The notes below the pieces were generated by a model, which was not told the DNA's origin, did not search any database, and worked only from the letters and a program-made list of their open reading frames with translations. DNA of 64,000 nt from Alteromonas oceanisediminis (GTDB lineage Bacteria > Pseudomonadota > Gammaproteobacteria > Enterobacterales > Alteromonadaceae): assembly GCF_018474025.1 (NCBI RefSeq), contig NZ_JAHCTA010000009.1, positions 1 to 64,000 of the forward strand. The letters are read 5' to 3'. A program made the translations under genes and the position numbers. Below, piece by piece: positions 26,596 to 36,401 of the stretch; within the stretch, counting starts at the first letter, position 1, and every line of letters starts with the position of its first letter.

Positions 26596-27540
26596 TTATA
26601 CGTTAGAGCGTTTGAATCGACCTATCAACAATGCACCCAGCCCGAGCAATAATAGCGCGGCGGCATGGGGTTCGCTGACCTGTTTTATGTCAAGCGGTGG
26701 TGTGTCATCTGCGTTGAATGGTGCATAGTTTAGTTGCGTGCCACCGTTGATCCCCGTCGTAAAACTATTGGCAATGAACTGACCATTGATCATACCCCCA
26801 GTACCGAAAACATCGGCATTCGGCGCTAAAACCGAACCATACAGCGATGTATTGATGGTTAATGACGTCGCCTCATAGAAATTAAACAGAACATTGGACG
26901 CATCGTGCTGTAACCAGCTAGTGGTTTTGAGCAACCAGTCTTTGGCGCCCATGGTAATATCATTGCCACTGATGTTGAGAACGATTCTGGAACCAAGCTG
27001 TTCCGGCGCAGTAAACACGGACGTGAAATCGCTAAACTGGCTCGGCGAAATATGTGCAATCAACGTGTCTTGGAACGCGGCGCTTTGCAGCGTCAACTGA
27101 CTCCACTTAGCATTTGCATTGGCATTATTTGCAACACTCAGTGATTCAGACAGTGAAATAAAATGCGCTTGAGAAGCGATGCCCATCTCTGGTGCTGCAC
27201 GCAGCGCATTGGTGTTACTCACTGACGCAGTGCCGCCAACATAAGCCAGTCCATTCACATCGCCGCCCACTAAATCAAGATTACCACTCACCGTGAGCGC
27301 TCGTTTGTCAGCTTGATTCAGGGTGCCAACCGTGTAGCCCGTTAATGTTGCGTTACCGCCAACAATCAATGAACCTTGTGAGTCATTGTATTTGCCCACG
27401 AAGTCGCCAAATACGATGGCATTAGCGTCACTGATATTGTCAAAACTGATCACAGCCGCCAATGCAGGCGTTATGATAAATAGTGACAGCGCTGTCACTG
27501 AAGTGAGGAGTCGAACGGGTTTTGCGAAAAGATTGAACAT
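26596..27540 (-). CDS. Choice-of-anchor A protein with PEP-CTERM-like sorting signal
   Basis: This 314-residue exported protein has a signal peptide (cleavage near ALAA-V), a choice-of-anchor A domain over about residues 30-270 and a C-terminal sorting signal: VSEP, a hydrophobic helix and then RFKRSNV. This SEP-helix-basic tail is the PEP-CTERM pattern with Ser in place of the first Pro, seen in substrates of the exosortase/archaeosortase system. It would be sorted to the envelope and perhaps released or anchored there. No exosortase or EPS gene lies in this window. I chose the ATG at 27540, giving a proper signal peptide; upstream readings add unlikely residues. Its Shine-Dalgarno sequence is weak. 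Confidence 0.8.
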   Translation of the reverse strand: MFNLFAKPVRLLTSVTALSLFIITPALAAVISFDNISDANAIVFGDFVGKYNDSQGSLIVGGNATLTGYTVGTLNQADKRALTVSGNLDLVGGDVNGLAYVGGTASVSNTNALRAAPEMGIASQAHFISLSESLSVANNANANAKWSQLTLQSAAFQDTLIAHISPSQFSDFTSVFTAPEQLGSRIVLNISGNDITMGAKDWLLKTTSWLQHDASNVLFNFYEATSLTINTSLYGSVLAPNADVFGTGGMINGQFIANSFTTGINGGTQLNYAPFNADDTPPLDIKQVSEPHAAALLLLGLGALLIGRFKRSNV

Positions 27541-27661
27541 AATACTCGGCTTATTCAATATAAAAGACGTGCGCATTATACGCAAAGCGGTTAAAAAATC
27601 TACTGGTCGTACCAAAAATCGTCTTAACCGTTTTAGGCTGGAGGCTTGACAATAGAAGGCT

Positions 27662-28285
27662 CTAGCCGATTCTGCTTGACCACAACGAGTAAGTCACTTG
27701 GTGCGTGCTTTTCTGCTTTTTCAGCGCGAGAGGATAGTGACTTGCATCGAAATCCAGCGCCTTTTCAGCTTCGATATAAATAAGGCCATCAGTCGCTAGC
27801 AATCCGGCACTGAAAATAGCATCAAGGGCGGGTTGTAGCAGATTCTGTTCAAACGGAGGATCAAGAAAGATAATATTGAAGGCGCGCTGGCACGCGCTCA
27901 GATAGCGTAGCGCATCGCCCTGAACAACCTCAAGCTGTTCGCTACTCAGCTTAAGTTGCTGTGCGTTCTCACGGAGCTGAGCTGCGCCCGGCGGGTACTG
28001 TTCCACCATTGTAACTGAGGCAGCACCCCGCGACAGCGCCTCAAACCCCAGCCCGCCGCTCCCGGCAAACAAGTCTAAACAGTTTGCATCGTAGACATCG
28101 TGCATCAACCAGTTAAATAGCGTTTCTTTGGTACTGTCGGTAGTCGGGCGCAAACCTTGCGCACTGAGCACGGGTAGCTTTCGTCCTCGCCACTGACCAG
28201 AGATAATCCGGATACTGCCTTTTTGTTGAGCTTGGGCGGAGCGTTTGCTGCGCTGCCGTTGCGGCATTTTTGTATCTCGCTTCAT
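27662..28285 (-). CDS. rsmD: 16S rRNA (guanine(966)-N2)-methyltransferase
   Basis: This 207-residue enzyme methylates G966 of 16S rRNA. The SAM motif LDLFAGSGGLGFEALSRGA and catalytic IIFLDPPF (NPPY-like) are present, with IRIISGQWRGRKLPV at the N-terminus as in the family. Possible starts are ATG 28285 and 28267; I chose 28285, with moderate confidence because neither has a strong Shine-Dalgarno. It is divergent from ftsY, the usual arrangement. Confidence 0.92.
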   Translation of the reverse strand: MKRDTKMPQRQRSKRSAQAQQKGSIRIISGQWRGRKLPVLSAQGLRPTTDSTKETLFNWLMHDVYDANCLDLFAGSGGLGFEALSRGAASVTMVEQYPPGAAQLRENAQQLKLSSEQLEVVQGDALRYLSACQRAFNIIFLDPPFEQNLLQPALDAIFSAGLLATDGLIYIEAEKALDFDASHYPLALKKQKSTHQVTYSLWSSRIG

Positions 28286-28371
28286 GCGGTCGGTCAATGA
28301 TATAGTTAGTACAATGAATGCTGCCAGTTTAGCTGAAACTGGCACCCACGTAGAGATGGAAACGCGATTAA

Positions 28372-29472
28372 ATGTCGAAATTTTTGGATTGGTTTAGTAA
28401 AGAGAAGAATAAACCAACAACACCCAGTGTCGAAAAGAAGCCGGAAGATACCGCCTCACTGCCAAGCGAGCCGAACAACGCCCACGCCGAACCGGTTGCA
28501 GAGCCAGAGCTGCCCGCGCAGCCCGAATCACCAGCACCGAAGCCTAAATTTTTTGAACGTTTAAAGGCGGGTTTGTCGCGTACTAAGCAAAATATTGGCA
28601 CCGGCTTTGTCGCTTTATTTCGCGGTAAAACCATAGACGACGAACTTTATGAAGATTTAGAAACTCAATTGCTTGTCGCTGATTTGGGCATGGACACAAC
28701 GACAAAAATCATTAAGAACCTGACTGAAAAGGCTAAGCTATCACAATTAAAAGATGGCGAGGCGCTGTACAGCTTGCTTAAAGAGCAACTACGAGACATG
28801 TTGCAGCAGGTAGAGCAACCCTTATCGCTGAACACTGACACTGGGCCTTTTGTAATATTAATGGTGGGTGTGAACGGTGTAGGTAAAACCACTACCATCG
28901 GTAAGCTTGCTAAGCAGTACCAACAGCAAGGTAAAAAGGTGATGTTAGCTGCTGGAGACACATTCCGAGCCGCGGCCGTTGAGCAGTTGGAAGTGTGGGG
29001 TGAGCGCAATAATATTCCGGTTATCGCCCAGCATACCGGCGCAGATAGCGCATCAGTTCTGTTCGATGCACTTCAGTCAGCGAAATCCAGAAACATTGAT
29101 GTGTTAATTGCAGATACGGCTGGGCGATTGCAGAACAAAGATAACTTGATGGAAGAGTTGAAAAAAGTGGTTCGCGTGATGAAAAAGATCAATCCTGACG
29201 CACCGCATGAAGTGATGCTTGCGCTGGATGCGGGCACTGGGCAAAACGCGATTAGCCAAGCCAAGCTTTTCAATCAAGCGGTTGGGCTAACGGGTATAAC
29301 GTTGACCAAACTGGATGGTACTGCCAAAGGTGGTGTGATTTTCGCGATAGCGGACCAGTTTAACATTCCCATCCGGTACATCGGCGTGGGAGAAGGGATA
29401 GACGATCTCCGTCGGTTTGATAGCGGTGAATTCATCGACGCGTTGTTTGCCGAAAACGAAAACATCGAGTAG
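28372..29472 (+). CDS. ftsY: Signal recognition particle receptor FtsY
   Basis: This 366-residue GTPase is the membrane-associated SRP receptor for cotranslational insertion. It has a short acidic/proline-rich A domain (residues about 15-60), an N helical bundle and the G domain with GVNGVGKTTTIGKLA, DTFRAAAVEQL, DTAGR and TKLDGTAKGG motifs. The ATG at 28372 follows a weak GGA. It starts the ftsY-ftsE-ftsX operon. Confidence 0.97.
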   Translation: MSKFLDWFSKEKNKPTTPSVEKKPEDTASLPSEPNNAHAEPVAEPELPAQPESPAPKPKFFERLKAGLSRTKQNIGTGFVALFRGKTIDDELYEDLETQLLVADLGMDTTTKIIKNLTEKAKLSQLKDGEALYSLLKEQLRDMLQQVEQPLSLNTDTGPFVILMVGVNGVGKTTTIGKLAKQYQQQGKKVMLAAGDTFRAAAVEQLEVWGERNNIPVIAQHTGADSASVLFDALQSAKSRNIDVLIADTAGRLQNKDNLMEELKKVVRVMKKINPDAPHEVMLALDAGTGQNAISQAKLFNQAVGLTGITLTKLDGTAKGGVIFAIADQFNIPIRYIGVGEGIDDLRRFDSGEFIDALFAENENIE

Positions 29473-29497
29473 CGCGCTGATAAGGTAAACTGAAATT

Positions 29498-30187
29498 ATG
29501 ATCAAGTTCGCCCAAGTAAGTAAAACCTACGCTGGTGGCCAGCGAGCACTGCAAAAAGTCAGCTTCCATCTCAAACAAGCTGAGATGGGCTTTTTAACAG
29601 GGCATTCAGGCGCAGGTAAAAGCACGCTACTTAAGCTTATCAGCATCATGGAGCGCCCCACAGTGGGTAAAATCTTCATTAACGGGCATGACCTCAGTAA
29701 AATTTCGCGCAACCAAGTGGCTTATATACGCCGCGACATCGGTATGATCTTTCAAAACCATCACCTCCTGATGGATAAAACCGTGTTCGACAATGTGAGT
29801 TTGCCATTGGTCATCGAGGGCTATTCACACAAACAAATTCACAAACGCGTGGATGCCGCACTGGAAATGGTGGGCCTAGCCGACAAGCAGCGTCAGTTGC
29901 CAATGGCGCTATCCGGCGGAGAGCAACAACGTGTTGGTATCGCTCGAGCGGTGGTTAACAAGCCACCATTACTGTTGGCAGACGAACCCACAGGTAATCT
30001 AGACCCGAAGTTATCTATGGAAATCATACGCTTATTCGAAGATTTTAATCAGGCCGGTGTATCGGTGTTGATCGCAACGCATGACCTAGGGCTAATTGCT
30101 CGCATGCGGTACCGCACACTGACATTGAAGAACGGCCAGATGATTACGGATGGCTTGACTGAGAGTGACGGGGAGATTGACGCGTGA
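29498..30187 (+). CDS. ftsE: Cell division ATP-binding protein FtsE
   Basis: This 229-residue ABC ATPase has Walker [10 protein letters not shown], signature LSGGEQQR and Walker [13 protein letters not shown]. With FtsX it controls cell-wall hydrolysis at the septum. It follows ftsY after 25 bp and overlaps ftsX by 4 bp. Confidence 0.97.
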   Translation: MIKFAQVSKTYAGGQRALQKVSFHLKQAEMGFLTGHSGAGKSTLLKLISIMERPTVGKIFINGHDLSKISRNQVAYIRRDIGMIFQNHHLLMDKTVFDNVSLPLVIEGYSHKQIHKRVDAALEMVGLADKQRQLPMALSGGEQQRVGIARAVVNKPPLLLADEPTGNLDPKLSMEIIRLFEDFNQAGVSVLIATHDLGLIARMRYRTLTLKNGQMITDGLTESDGEIDA

Positions 30188-31167
30188 GCTTGCTCTTTAA
30201 GGAACGAGATACCGGCGGAGCGCGCAGCGCGAAAGTGAACTTCTCGCAACGATTTCTAATGTTTTTTGTCAATCATTTGCGTCAGGCTGTGCATAGTTTA
30301 GGTGAGCTATGGCGGCAACCGGTAGCGTCGCTGATGACCATTGGCGTATTGGGCTTAAGCATCACCTTGCCCAGCACCTTGTATATTTTAGTCGCGAATG
30401 TCGAAAAGCTGAGTGAGGGCTGGCAACAAGCCTCAGAAATATCACTGTTTCTAAAACCTACGGTGTCCCAACAACAGTCGCAGCAACTGGTGAACAAACT
30501 ATCCGTCTTCGATGAAATAGACAGCGTGGTGTTTATTCCCAAAGATGAAGCGCTAATCGAGTTTGAAAAGCTTTCCGGGCTCGGTGATGCGATTGCGTAT
30601 TTGGATGAAAATCCCATTCCCGATGTGATCTTGGTCACGCCTACCACGATGCACTCTAGTCCGACAGCGGCTCAGCTTTTACTCGATAAGTTGCTCAAAG
30701 AGCGCGAAGTTGATATCGGTAAGCTAGACATAGAGTGGCTGGAACGCTTGTACGCGTTGGTGAATGTGGCACGTGAATTAGTCACCTTTATTGGTTTGTT
30801 GCTCTTTTTGGCTGTCGTGTTGATTATCGGCAATACTATTCGCTTAAATATTCTTAGCAAGCACGACGAAATTCTTGTGATGAAATTAGTGGGCGCGACG
30901 GATGCGTTTATTCATAGGCCATTTTTGTACACCGGATTTTGGTTTGGTTTATTAGGCGGCCTGATCGCGTGGTTCGCTGTACTCGCCATATTGTGGTGGA
31001 TGGACGCGAGTATTGAGCGCTTTGCCGAGTTGTATCAAAAGCAATTCAACATTACCAGCCTTGATGCGCAGGCGCTGGTGGTTATGTTGGGTGTGTCAAT
31101 TTTGTTGGGTTTGCTGGGATCGTTTATTTCAGTTCAACGCCACGTAAAACAAATCGAACCAAAATAA
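30184..31167 (+). CDS. ftsX: Cell division protein FtsX
   Basis: This 327-residue membrane protein has the FtsX layout: a cytoplasmic N-terminus, one helix (about 45-65), a large periplasmic loop that would contact an EnvC-like activator, and three further helices. It starts at GTG 30184, which overlaps the ftsE stop codon. Only 4 bp separate its stop codon from that of the convergent EAL-HDOD gene, so the genes share no room for a separate terminator. Confidence 0.95.
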   Translation: MSLLFKERDTGGARSAKVNFSQRFLMFFVNHLRQAVHSLGELWRQPVASLMTIGVLGLSITLPSTLYILVANVEKLSEGWQQASEISLFLKPTVSQQQSQQLVNKLSVFDEIDSVVFIPKDEALIEFEKLSGLGDAIAYLDENPIPDVILVTPTTMHSSPTAAQLLLDKLLKEREVDIGKLDIEWLERLYALVNVARELVTFIGLLLFLAVVLIIGNTIRLNILSKHDEILVMKLVGATDAFIHRPFLYTGFWFGLLGGLIAWFAVLAILWWMDASIERFAELYQKQFNITSLDAQALVVMLGVSILLGLLGSFISVQRHVKQIEPK

Positions 31168-31171
31168 AGAT

Positions 31172-32425
31172 TTAGGCGCTTTTTTCCGGCCTTACGAGCT
31201 TTTTCGGAAAGTTAGACGATAACGTCTGGCGCACGCCATTACCCCATACAATGGCTTGATTGTAGAGTCCGTGAAGTTCTTTTTGATCGATCTCAAGCTG
31301 TTTTGCCACTTTAATGACATTGAGCCACAAGCCACTTTCAAACGCGCGTACAGCAATAAAATACGGGTTAAACTCCGCACTTTGACCGAGTAAGCCTTGG
31401 TTCACTTCATCAGACAGTGGAAGCTGGTGAAGTATGTCAGCAATGTCTTGATCCAGTAGTGCATCCAATAACGAGAACAAGCCAATCAGAAATCCCACCG
31501 GTGGGTTGCTTCTAAACGCTCTGCGTTGTGAGAGCAAGTCAAAGAATTTAGCGCGCACTAGCGACATATGGGTTAATTCAAGGGGCTTTTCATCGCTTAA
31601 GGTTGCCAATGACAGCAAGGCGATGAATTTTTTGATTTCAACTTCGCCCATGTAATTCAGAGCATGCCGTAGCGAACTGATCTTATACCGCTTGTTGATC
31701 AGTGGGTTATTGATAAAACGTAGTAGCAGATAAGACAACGCCGCATCGCGTTCAATAATTTCATTGATGCGTTCAAAATTGAACAGCTCATTGCTACTTT
31801 CGCCCATCAAATCAATTAATGTCAGTTTATTCGCAGGCAGGTCTCGTTGTAGGCGCGCCTCTGGCTGCGAAAAGAAATAGCCCTGAAAGAATTGAAAGCC
31901 GAGCGATTGCGAATTGGCAAAATCATCATAGGTGTTAATGTGTTCAGCGATTAAATCCACAGACGCATCAGCCAAACGAGGCAACTGAGATTCCAGGACT
32001 TCAAGGCGAATAGCGTGCAAATCTACTTTGACAATATCAACAAGCGGTACCAACGCGGCTTGTCGATTTAAAAACTGCGGATCATCCAGCGCTAACTGAA
32101 AGCCTAAATTTTTGATGTGTTTGCACGCATCCATCAAGCCTGCATCGCCCGACGGGTCACGGTTAAGTTCAATCACAATGCGATCAGGATCTAAATCGGA
32201 TGGCAGCCCGGTAATCAGTTTTTCGGGTGTAAAGCTAATGAATGACTTTTTATCCCCACTGATATCGTCTAGCCCCAGCGCATGAAAATGCTGAGCAATA
32301 TACGCTGATTTTTTTTCATCATGTTCAGGATACGAGCCTTCTTGCCCATCGCGAAACATAAGTTCATAAGCGTATACATCTTTTTCTTTGTCCAAAATGG
32401 GCTGGCGCGCGATAAAGGCGAACAT
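31172..32425 (-). CDS. EAL-HDOD signalling protein, copy 1
   Basis: This 417-residue protein has an N-terminal EAL-like domain (YELMFRD at about residues 20-26, LALDDP near 110, IAEH, FFQGYFF) and a C-terminal HDOD domain from about residue 200 (HALNYMGEVEIKKFIAL). This is the YuxH/CdgJ type. It lacks a membrane or sensor domain. It is similar end to end to the next gene and likely arose by tandem duplication. Some EAL-core residues differ from active enzymes, so phosphodiesterase activity is uncertain. Confidence 0.88.
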   Translation of the reverse strand: MFAFIARQPILDKEKDVYAYELMFRDGQEGSYPEHDEKKSAYIAQHFHALGLDDISGDKKSFISFTPEKLITGLPSDLDPDRIVIELNRDPSGDAGLMDACKHIKNLGFQLALDDPQFLNRQAALVPLVDIVKVDLHAIRLEVLESQLPRLADASVDLIAEHINTYDDFANSQSLGFQFFQGYFFSQPEARLQRDLPANKLTLIDLMGESSNELFNFERINEIIERDAALSYLLLRFINNPLINKRYKISSLRHALNYMGEVEIKKFIALLSLATLSDEKPLELTHMSLVRAKFFDLLSQRRAFRSNPPVGFLIGLFSLLDALLDQDIADILHQLPLSDEVNQGLLGQSAEFNPYFIAVRAFESGLWLNVIKVAKQLEIDQKELHGLYNQAIVWGNGVRQTLSSNFPKKLVRPEKSA

Positions 32426-32482
32426 ATTAGTATCCTGTCCTTAGGGAATTGATAGCTGCTAGGCGTTGTAACCTACAGAGTT

Positions 32483-33706
32483 TCATTGGTTTAGTGCACT
32501 CATCTGCATGGCATGACCCCACTTAATAGCTTCATTATAGAAACTGTGGATCACGTTTTTATCCACTTTATATTTTATTGAGAATTTTTCAATTGCTGGC
32601 CAATTGCCGGATTCAAAGGCACGAGAAACTACAACGCACTCGTGCAAAACGTTGGGTTCTCCGCGCAGGGCCTGTTTGACATCGTCGACCACGGGCAGCT
32701 TTTCAACCAAGCTCGGCATGGTTTGCTCCAAAATACTGTCGAGCAGGGAAAATAATCCCGTTAAAAACCCAGTTGGTGGGTTTTCATGTTGATTCAACTT
32801 AATCGACAGGAGTTCACAAAATTTCGCCCGTACCAGCGACATGTGCATTAATTCATGCGGCTTGCCGTCGCTTAAATTAGCTAATGCCAATAGCGCAATA
32901 AATTTTTTAACTTCCACTTCACCCATGTAAGTCAGCGCGTGGCGAAGTGAATTGATGCGGTTACGCTTGTTAAAGAACGGGTTATTAATAAAGCGCAGCA
33001 ACATAAAAGAAAGCCCCACGTCGCGCTGCAGAACCTCATTCACCTTATCGTAATCGAAGTTGTGCGAAGAGCTGACAGAAACCAGTTCCAACAAAGACAA
33101 CTTAGAAGCACCTAGTTGCTTGTGTTTTACCACTTCTGGGCGGGCAAGATAATAGCCTTGAAAATAGTCAAAACCCAGTTCGCGATAGGTATGAAATTCA
33201 TTCAGCGTTTCAACTTTTTCGGCGACCAACTTCACCTTATGCTCTTTCAACTTATGAATATGCTGCTCTGTGGTCGCTAGCGGGCACTCCTGAATGTCGA
33301 CTTTAACGATATCGACAAATGGCAGGAACACGTCCCATTTCGGATCGAAATCGTAATCATCCAAAGCGAGTTTGTAGCCAAGATTTCTAATATGGCGGCA
33401 GGCAGACACCAGTTCTTTGGTCACTTCAATGGTTTCAAGTATTTCGATGACAACCGCATTTGCGTCTAATGAGGTCGGAAAACGATACAACAGCGTGTCT
33501 TTGTGGAAATTAATAAAAGCCGTTTTGTTGCTGCAAATTTCTTCAATGCCCAACGATAGATGGCTTGATGTCAGAATTTTAGACGTGGCTTCATCGGCGG
33601 AGATATCAGGAAAGCAATTTTTTTCGCTGTCTCTGAATAGCAGTTCGTAGGCAATCACGTTCTGCTCAGTATCAAATATAGGCTGTCGAGCAATATATGC
33701 GAACAT
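32483..33706 (-). CDS. EAL-HDOD signalling protein, copy 2
   Basis: This 407-residue paralogue of the downstream gene has the same order: EAL-like domain with YELLFRD, LALDDYDFD, VAEK and YFQGYYLARPE, then HDOD with HALTYMGEVEVKKFIAL. The two share the long HDOD stretch nearly residue for residue. The upstream gap (33707-33989) is shared with rpoH, from which it is divergent. Related family members regulate motility or biofilm; here the role is inferred only. Confidence 0.88.
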   Translation of the reverse strand: MFAYIARQPIFDTEQNVIAYELLFRDSEKNCFPDISADEATSKILTSSHLSLGIEEICSNKTAFINFHKDTLLYRFPTSLDANAVVIEILETIEVTKELVSACRHIRNLGYKLALDDYDFDPKWDVFLPFVDIVKVDIQECPLATTEQHIHKLKEHKVKLVAEKVETLNEFHTYRELGFDYFQGYYLARPEVVKHKQLGASKLSLLELVSVSSSHNFDYDKVNEVLQRDVGLSFMLLRFINNPFFNKRNRINSLRHALTYMGEVEVKKFIALLALANLSDGKPHELMHMSLVRAKFCELLSIKLNQHENPPTGFLTGLFSLLDSILEQTMPSLVEKLPVVDDVKQALRGEPNVLHECVVVSRAFESGNWPAIEKFSIKYKVDKNVIHSFYNEAIKWGHAMQMSALNQ

Positions 33707-33936
33707 GCGATCGTTATCTCAAAGGTTAACGTACAAAAGGCAACGTATTATGCCCAAAAAATAGTCGAATTGTTAGAGACAAGAATGAAACTTTTTATTT
33801 GAATCATGGGTCTTGATATTACATAGAATGATATTATATTTCTGATGCGACCGTTAGTCTTGCGCCATTCTGTGTTACTTTGGGTAACAGATAAGATTAA
33901 CGGCTCAGAAATTTACTCGATTAACGCCTGAGGCCA

Positions 33937-33966
33937 TTGGCTAAATTTAACTGCCTTTGGTACAAT
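33937..33966 (+). promoter_or_regulatory. Sigma-70-type promoter for rpoH
   Basis: TTGGCT (33937-33942) and TACAAT (33961-33966) with an 18-bp spacer lie about 24 bp before the rpoH ATG. It fits a vegetative promoter. More promoters may lie further upstream, as in other rpoH genes. Confidence 0.5.
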
Positions 33967-33989
33967 TTCTGGATGGATAGAGGTAACAA

Positions 33990-34844
33990 ATGAGTACAAA
34001 AATGCAGTCTTTAGCATTAGCTGTTCCTCGCAGTGGTAGCATAGAAAGCTACATTCAAGCTGTCAGTGGGATCAATATGTTGACCGCTGAAGAGGAGCAA
34101 GCCTTAGCCCAGCGTCTTCGTGATGAAGATGATCTCGGTGCTGCCAGAAAATTGGTGATGTCACACCTACGTTTTGTGGTGCACATTGCCAAGTCTTACT
34201 CTGGATATGGCTTACCCCAAGCTGATTTAATCCAAGAGGGTAATATTGGGTTGATGAAAGCCGTCAAACGATTCGACCCCACTGTTGGAGTCCGCTTAGT
34301 GTCTTTTGCTGTGCATTGGATCAAAGCTGAAATACACGAATTCGTTCTGAAAAACTGGCGTATTGTTAAAGTGGCAACCACAAAGGCTCAGCGCAAATTG
34401 TTCTTCAATTTACGCAAGGCGAAAAAGCGTTTGGGCTGGTTTACCCATGACGAAGTTCAGAAAGTGGCTCAAGAGCTTGGTGTAAGCACTAAAGAAGTGT
34501 TGCAGATGGAAGCCCGAATGAGTAGTCAGGATCAGGCGTTTGATTTGTCTGCTGACGATGATGAAAGCGGCAGCTTTGCACCGGTTCAGTTTCTGGAAGA
34601 TAAATCTGCTGATGTTGAGCAAGACGTTATTGATAGTAATTGGGATCAACGTGCCTCTAAGCGTTTGTATTCAGCCATAAGAACGTTGGATTCACGCAGT
34701 CAGGAAATTATTGAGACGCGTTGGTTATCAGACGACAAAACCACGTTGCAAGATTTGGCTGATAAGTATCAAGTATCTGCCGAGCGCGTGAGACAAATTG
34801 AAAAGAACGCCATGAAGAAACTACAGGCAGCAATGGTTGCTTAG
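33990..34844 (+). CDS. rpoH: Heat-shock sigma factor RpoH (sigma-32)
   Basis: This 284-residue sigma factor has region 2 ([35 protein letters not shown]) and a C-terminal region 4 HTH ([27 protein letters not shown]). The RpoH box [17 protein letters not shown] (about residues 131-147) identifies it. GAGGTAA precedes the ATG. It directs RNA polymerase to heat-shock promoters, and one such promoter is seen before hslV in this window. Two EAL-HDOD genes lie between it and ftsX. Confidence 0.97.
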   Translation: MSTKMQSLALAVPRSGSIESYIQAVSGINMLTAEEEQALAQRLRDEDDLGAARKLVMSHLRFVVHIAKSYSGYGLPQADLIQEGNIGLMKAVKRFDPTVGVRLVSFAVHWIKAEIHEFVLKNWRIVKVATTKAQRKLFFNLRKAKKRLGWFTHDEVQKVAQELGVSTKEVLQMEARMSSQDQAFDLSADDDESGSFAPVQFLEDKSADVEQDVIDSNWDQRASKRLYSAIRTLDSRSQEIIETRWLSDDKTTLQDLADKYQVSAERVRQIEKNAMKKLQAAMVA

Positions 34845-34867
34845 TAGAAAAGCGTACTTTTAGTGTT

Positions 34868-34896
34868 AAAAAACCGGCTTCATCGCCGGTTTTTTG
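34868..34896. terminator. Bidirectional terminator between rpoH and a convergent gene
   Basis: AACCGGC and GCCGGTT form the stem around TTCATC. A runs lie on its left and T runs on its right, so it can end both rpoH and the convergent phosphatase gene. Confidence 0.9.
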
Positions 34897-34922
34897 TTTT
34901 CTAAATAACCGCAAGCGGTGAT

Positions 34923-35456
34923 TCAGTCGACTGTTAGTTGCTCAAGCGATGATACCACTGAGGTTTTCGAAGGGGTATCTCCCGACACATCCCAGTCGAT
35001 CTTAATGATAAAGACAACCCCATAATCCTTTTCTGCAAGCAGCATTGCTGAGCCACCGAGTTTTTCAACGAGTGCAGGAATGGTATTACTGTGGCCTAAG
35101 ATGAGGCTGTTTTGTTGGTCAGTCCGAAGCTGCTCGACTAACGACTCAGGTTGACGAGGGTCGTAAATCTCTACCGGCAATCCCAGCGATTTGGCGGTTG
35201 GCGCAGCACTTTGGCGAGTACGAAGATAGTCTGTACTGAATATCCGCTCAATACTCAATGGTTCCAATAAACTCGCTAACGCCAGCGCCTGCTGTTGGCC
35301 GCGTGCAGTGAGTGCGGGGTCGGCAAAGGCCTTACCATCAGTATCAGCGTCAACTTTTTCAAAATGTCGAGAGAGCACGATGGTTTGCACATTTTGTGCG
35401 CCTGCCATTACGCTGTAACTCAGGGCAACGATAAGTAATAGGCCTCTCGCTATCAT
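34923..35456 (-). CDS. Periplasmic histidine phosphatase family protein
   Basis: This 177-residue protein has a signal peptide (cleavage near MAGA-Q) and the phosphoglycerate mutase/SixA-type fold: LSRHFEK for the usual RHG motif, TDYLRTRQSA, and ILGHSNT with the second His. The first motif reads RHF rather than RHG. Function is probably a periplasmic phosphatase of unknown substrate. Its ATG overlaps the stop codon of yiiD by 4 bp, so it is the last gene of the pip-dtd-yiiD unit. Confidence 0.8.
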   Translation of the reverse strand: MIARGLLLIVALSYSVMAGAQNVQTIVLSRHFEKVDADTDGKAFADPALTARGQQQALALASLLEPLSIERIFSTDYLRTRQSAAPTAKSLGLPVEIYDPRQPESLVEQLRTDQQNSLILGHSNTIPALVEKLGGSAMLLAEKDYGVVFIIKIDWDVSGDTPSKTSVVSSLEQLTVD

Positions 35457-36358
35457 TTAGCGTTGACCGGTAATACCCAAAACACACCTTTGAATTCTGC
35501 AACAGGGGTATCGTTGTCTAGTATATCCACCTGAAGCTTGAGGACCGCTTTCTTATTTCGGCGTAGGTTGTCGACGCTACCCGTAATTGCATCGACAATG
35601 CAAATGGCTCGAGGTTGGCGCGTGATCGGTTTGTGGTAATGAATATCGCCGTCACCTAATACAATATCGCCCAGCAGTCCTTGCTCTTTCAACATCAGGT
35701 GAATGATCCCCCATCCGGTCAGTGTGGCAAGGGAAAAAATACTACCGGCAAACATGGTACCGTGAATGTTGATGTTCTTATTCAGTGAAGCACGGGTTTC
35801 AAATGTCCGACCGGTATATCGGTAGATTTTTATACCCATGTGGTCACTGATCGGTATCGTATCATGCCAGATAGACTGTAGTTCTTGACACCATTTAGGG
35901 TGGCGCATCAAAACATTGTTGTCGGTCAGTGGTTTCACCATTTGAGAGCGCTTTAAACTATTGAGCTCATTGGGTGCTTCCGCTTCCACTTCAAAACCGC
36001 AGCTTTGGAAAAACGCGATAGAGGTTTCACGACTGTTTGTGATGGCTCGTTCGGCGCCTAAAGAGCGAGCAACATCTTCCAAGGCTGACACAATCATTTG
36101 CCCGAGGCCTTGACGTTGATGTTCAGCAGAGACCGCGATATGCCGAACCTGTGCTTCCTCAGACGTATTCAGATGAACTCTTCCACAAGCCACAATATTG
36201 CCTTCCTCGTCAAGCAGCATGCGATGTTCGCTGACGGTTTCATACTCATCTTTCTCAGAGCCGGGTGGATAGTTCCATGGCTTTCTAAGGACTTCCCAAC
36301 GAAACTGAAAATAAGCCTGAAATTGTTCGTCGGTAGCGGGTGTTGTGATTTTGAACAA
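35453..36358 (-). CDS. yiiD: GNAT acetyltransferase fused to hotdog thioesterase (YiiD-like)
   Basis: This 301-residue protein has an N-terminal GNAT domain (residues about 1-140, with the acetyl-CoA loop HQRQGLGQMIVSAL) and a C-terminal hotdog domain of the YiiD thioesterase type (about 150-301, with HGTMFAGSIFSLATLTGWG). YiiD proteins have been linked to fatty acid initiation. It starts at TTG 36358, with GAGGT five bases upstream. It is preceded by dtd after 43 bp and overlaps the phosphatase by 4 bp. Confidence 0.85.
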   Translation of the reverse strand: MFKITTPATDEQFQAYFQFRWEVLRKPWNYPPGSEKDEYETVSEHRMLLDEEGNIVACGRVHLNTSEEAQVRHIAVSAEHQRQGLGQMIVSALEDVARSLGAERAITNSRETSIAFFQSCGFEVEAEAPNELNSLKRSQMVKPLTDNNVLMRHPKWCQELQSIWHDTIPISDHMGIKIYRYTGRTFETRASLNKNINIHGTMFAGSIFSLATLTGWGIIHLMLKEQGLLGDIVLGDGDIHYHKPITRQPRAICIVDAITGSVDNLRRNKKAVLKLQVDILDNDTPVAEFKGVFWVLPVNAK

Positions 36359-36401
36359 AGCGACCTCAGTGTAAACGAGCGTGATAGAACAAAACGTTAT
36401 C

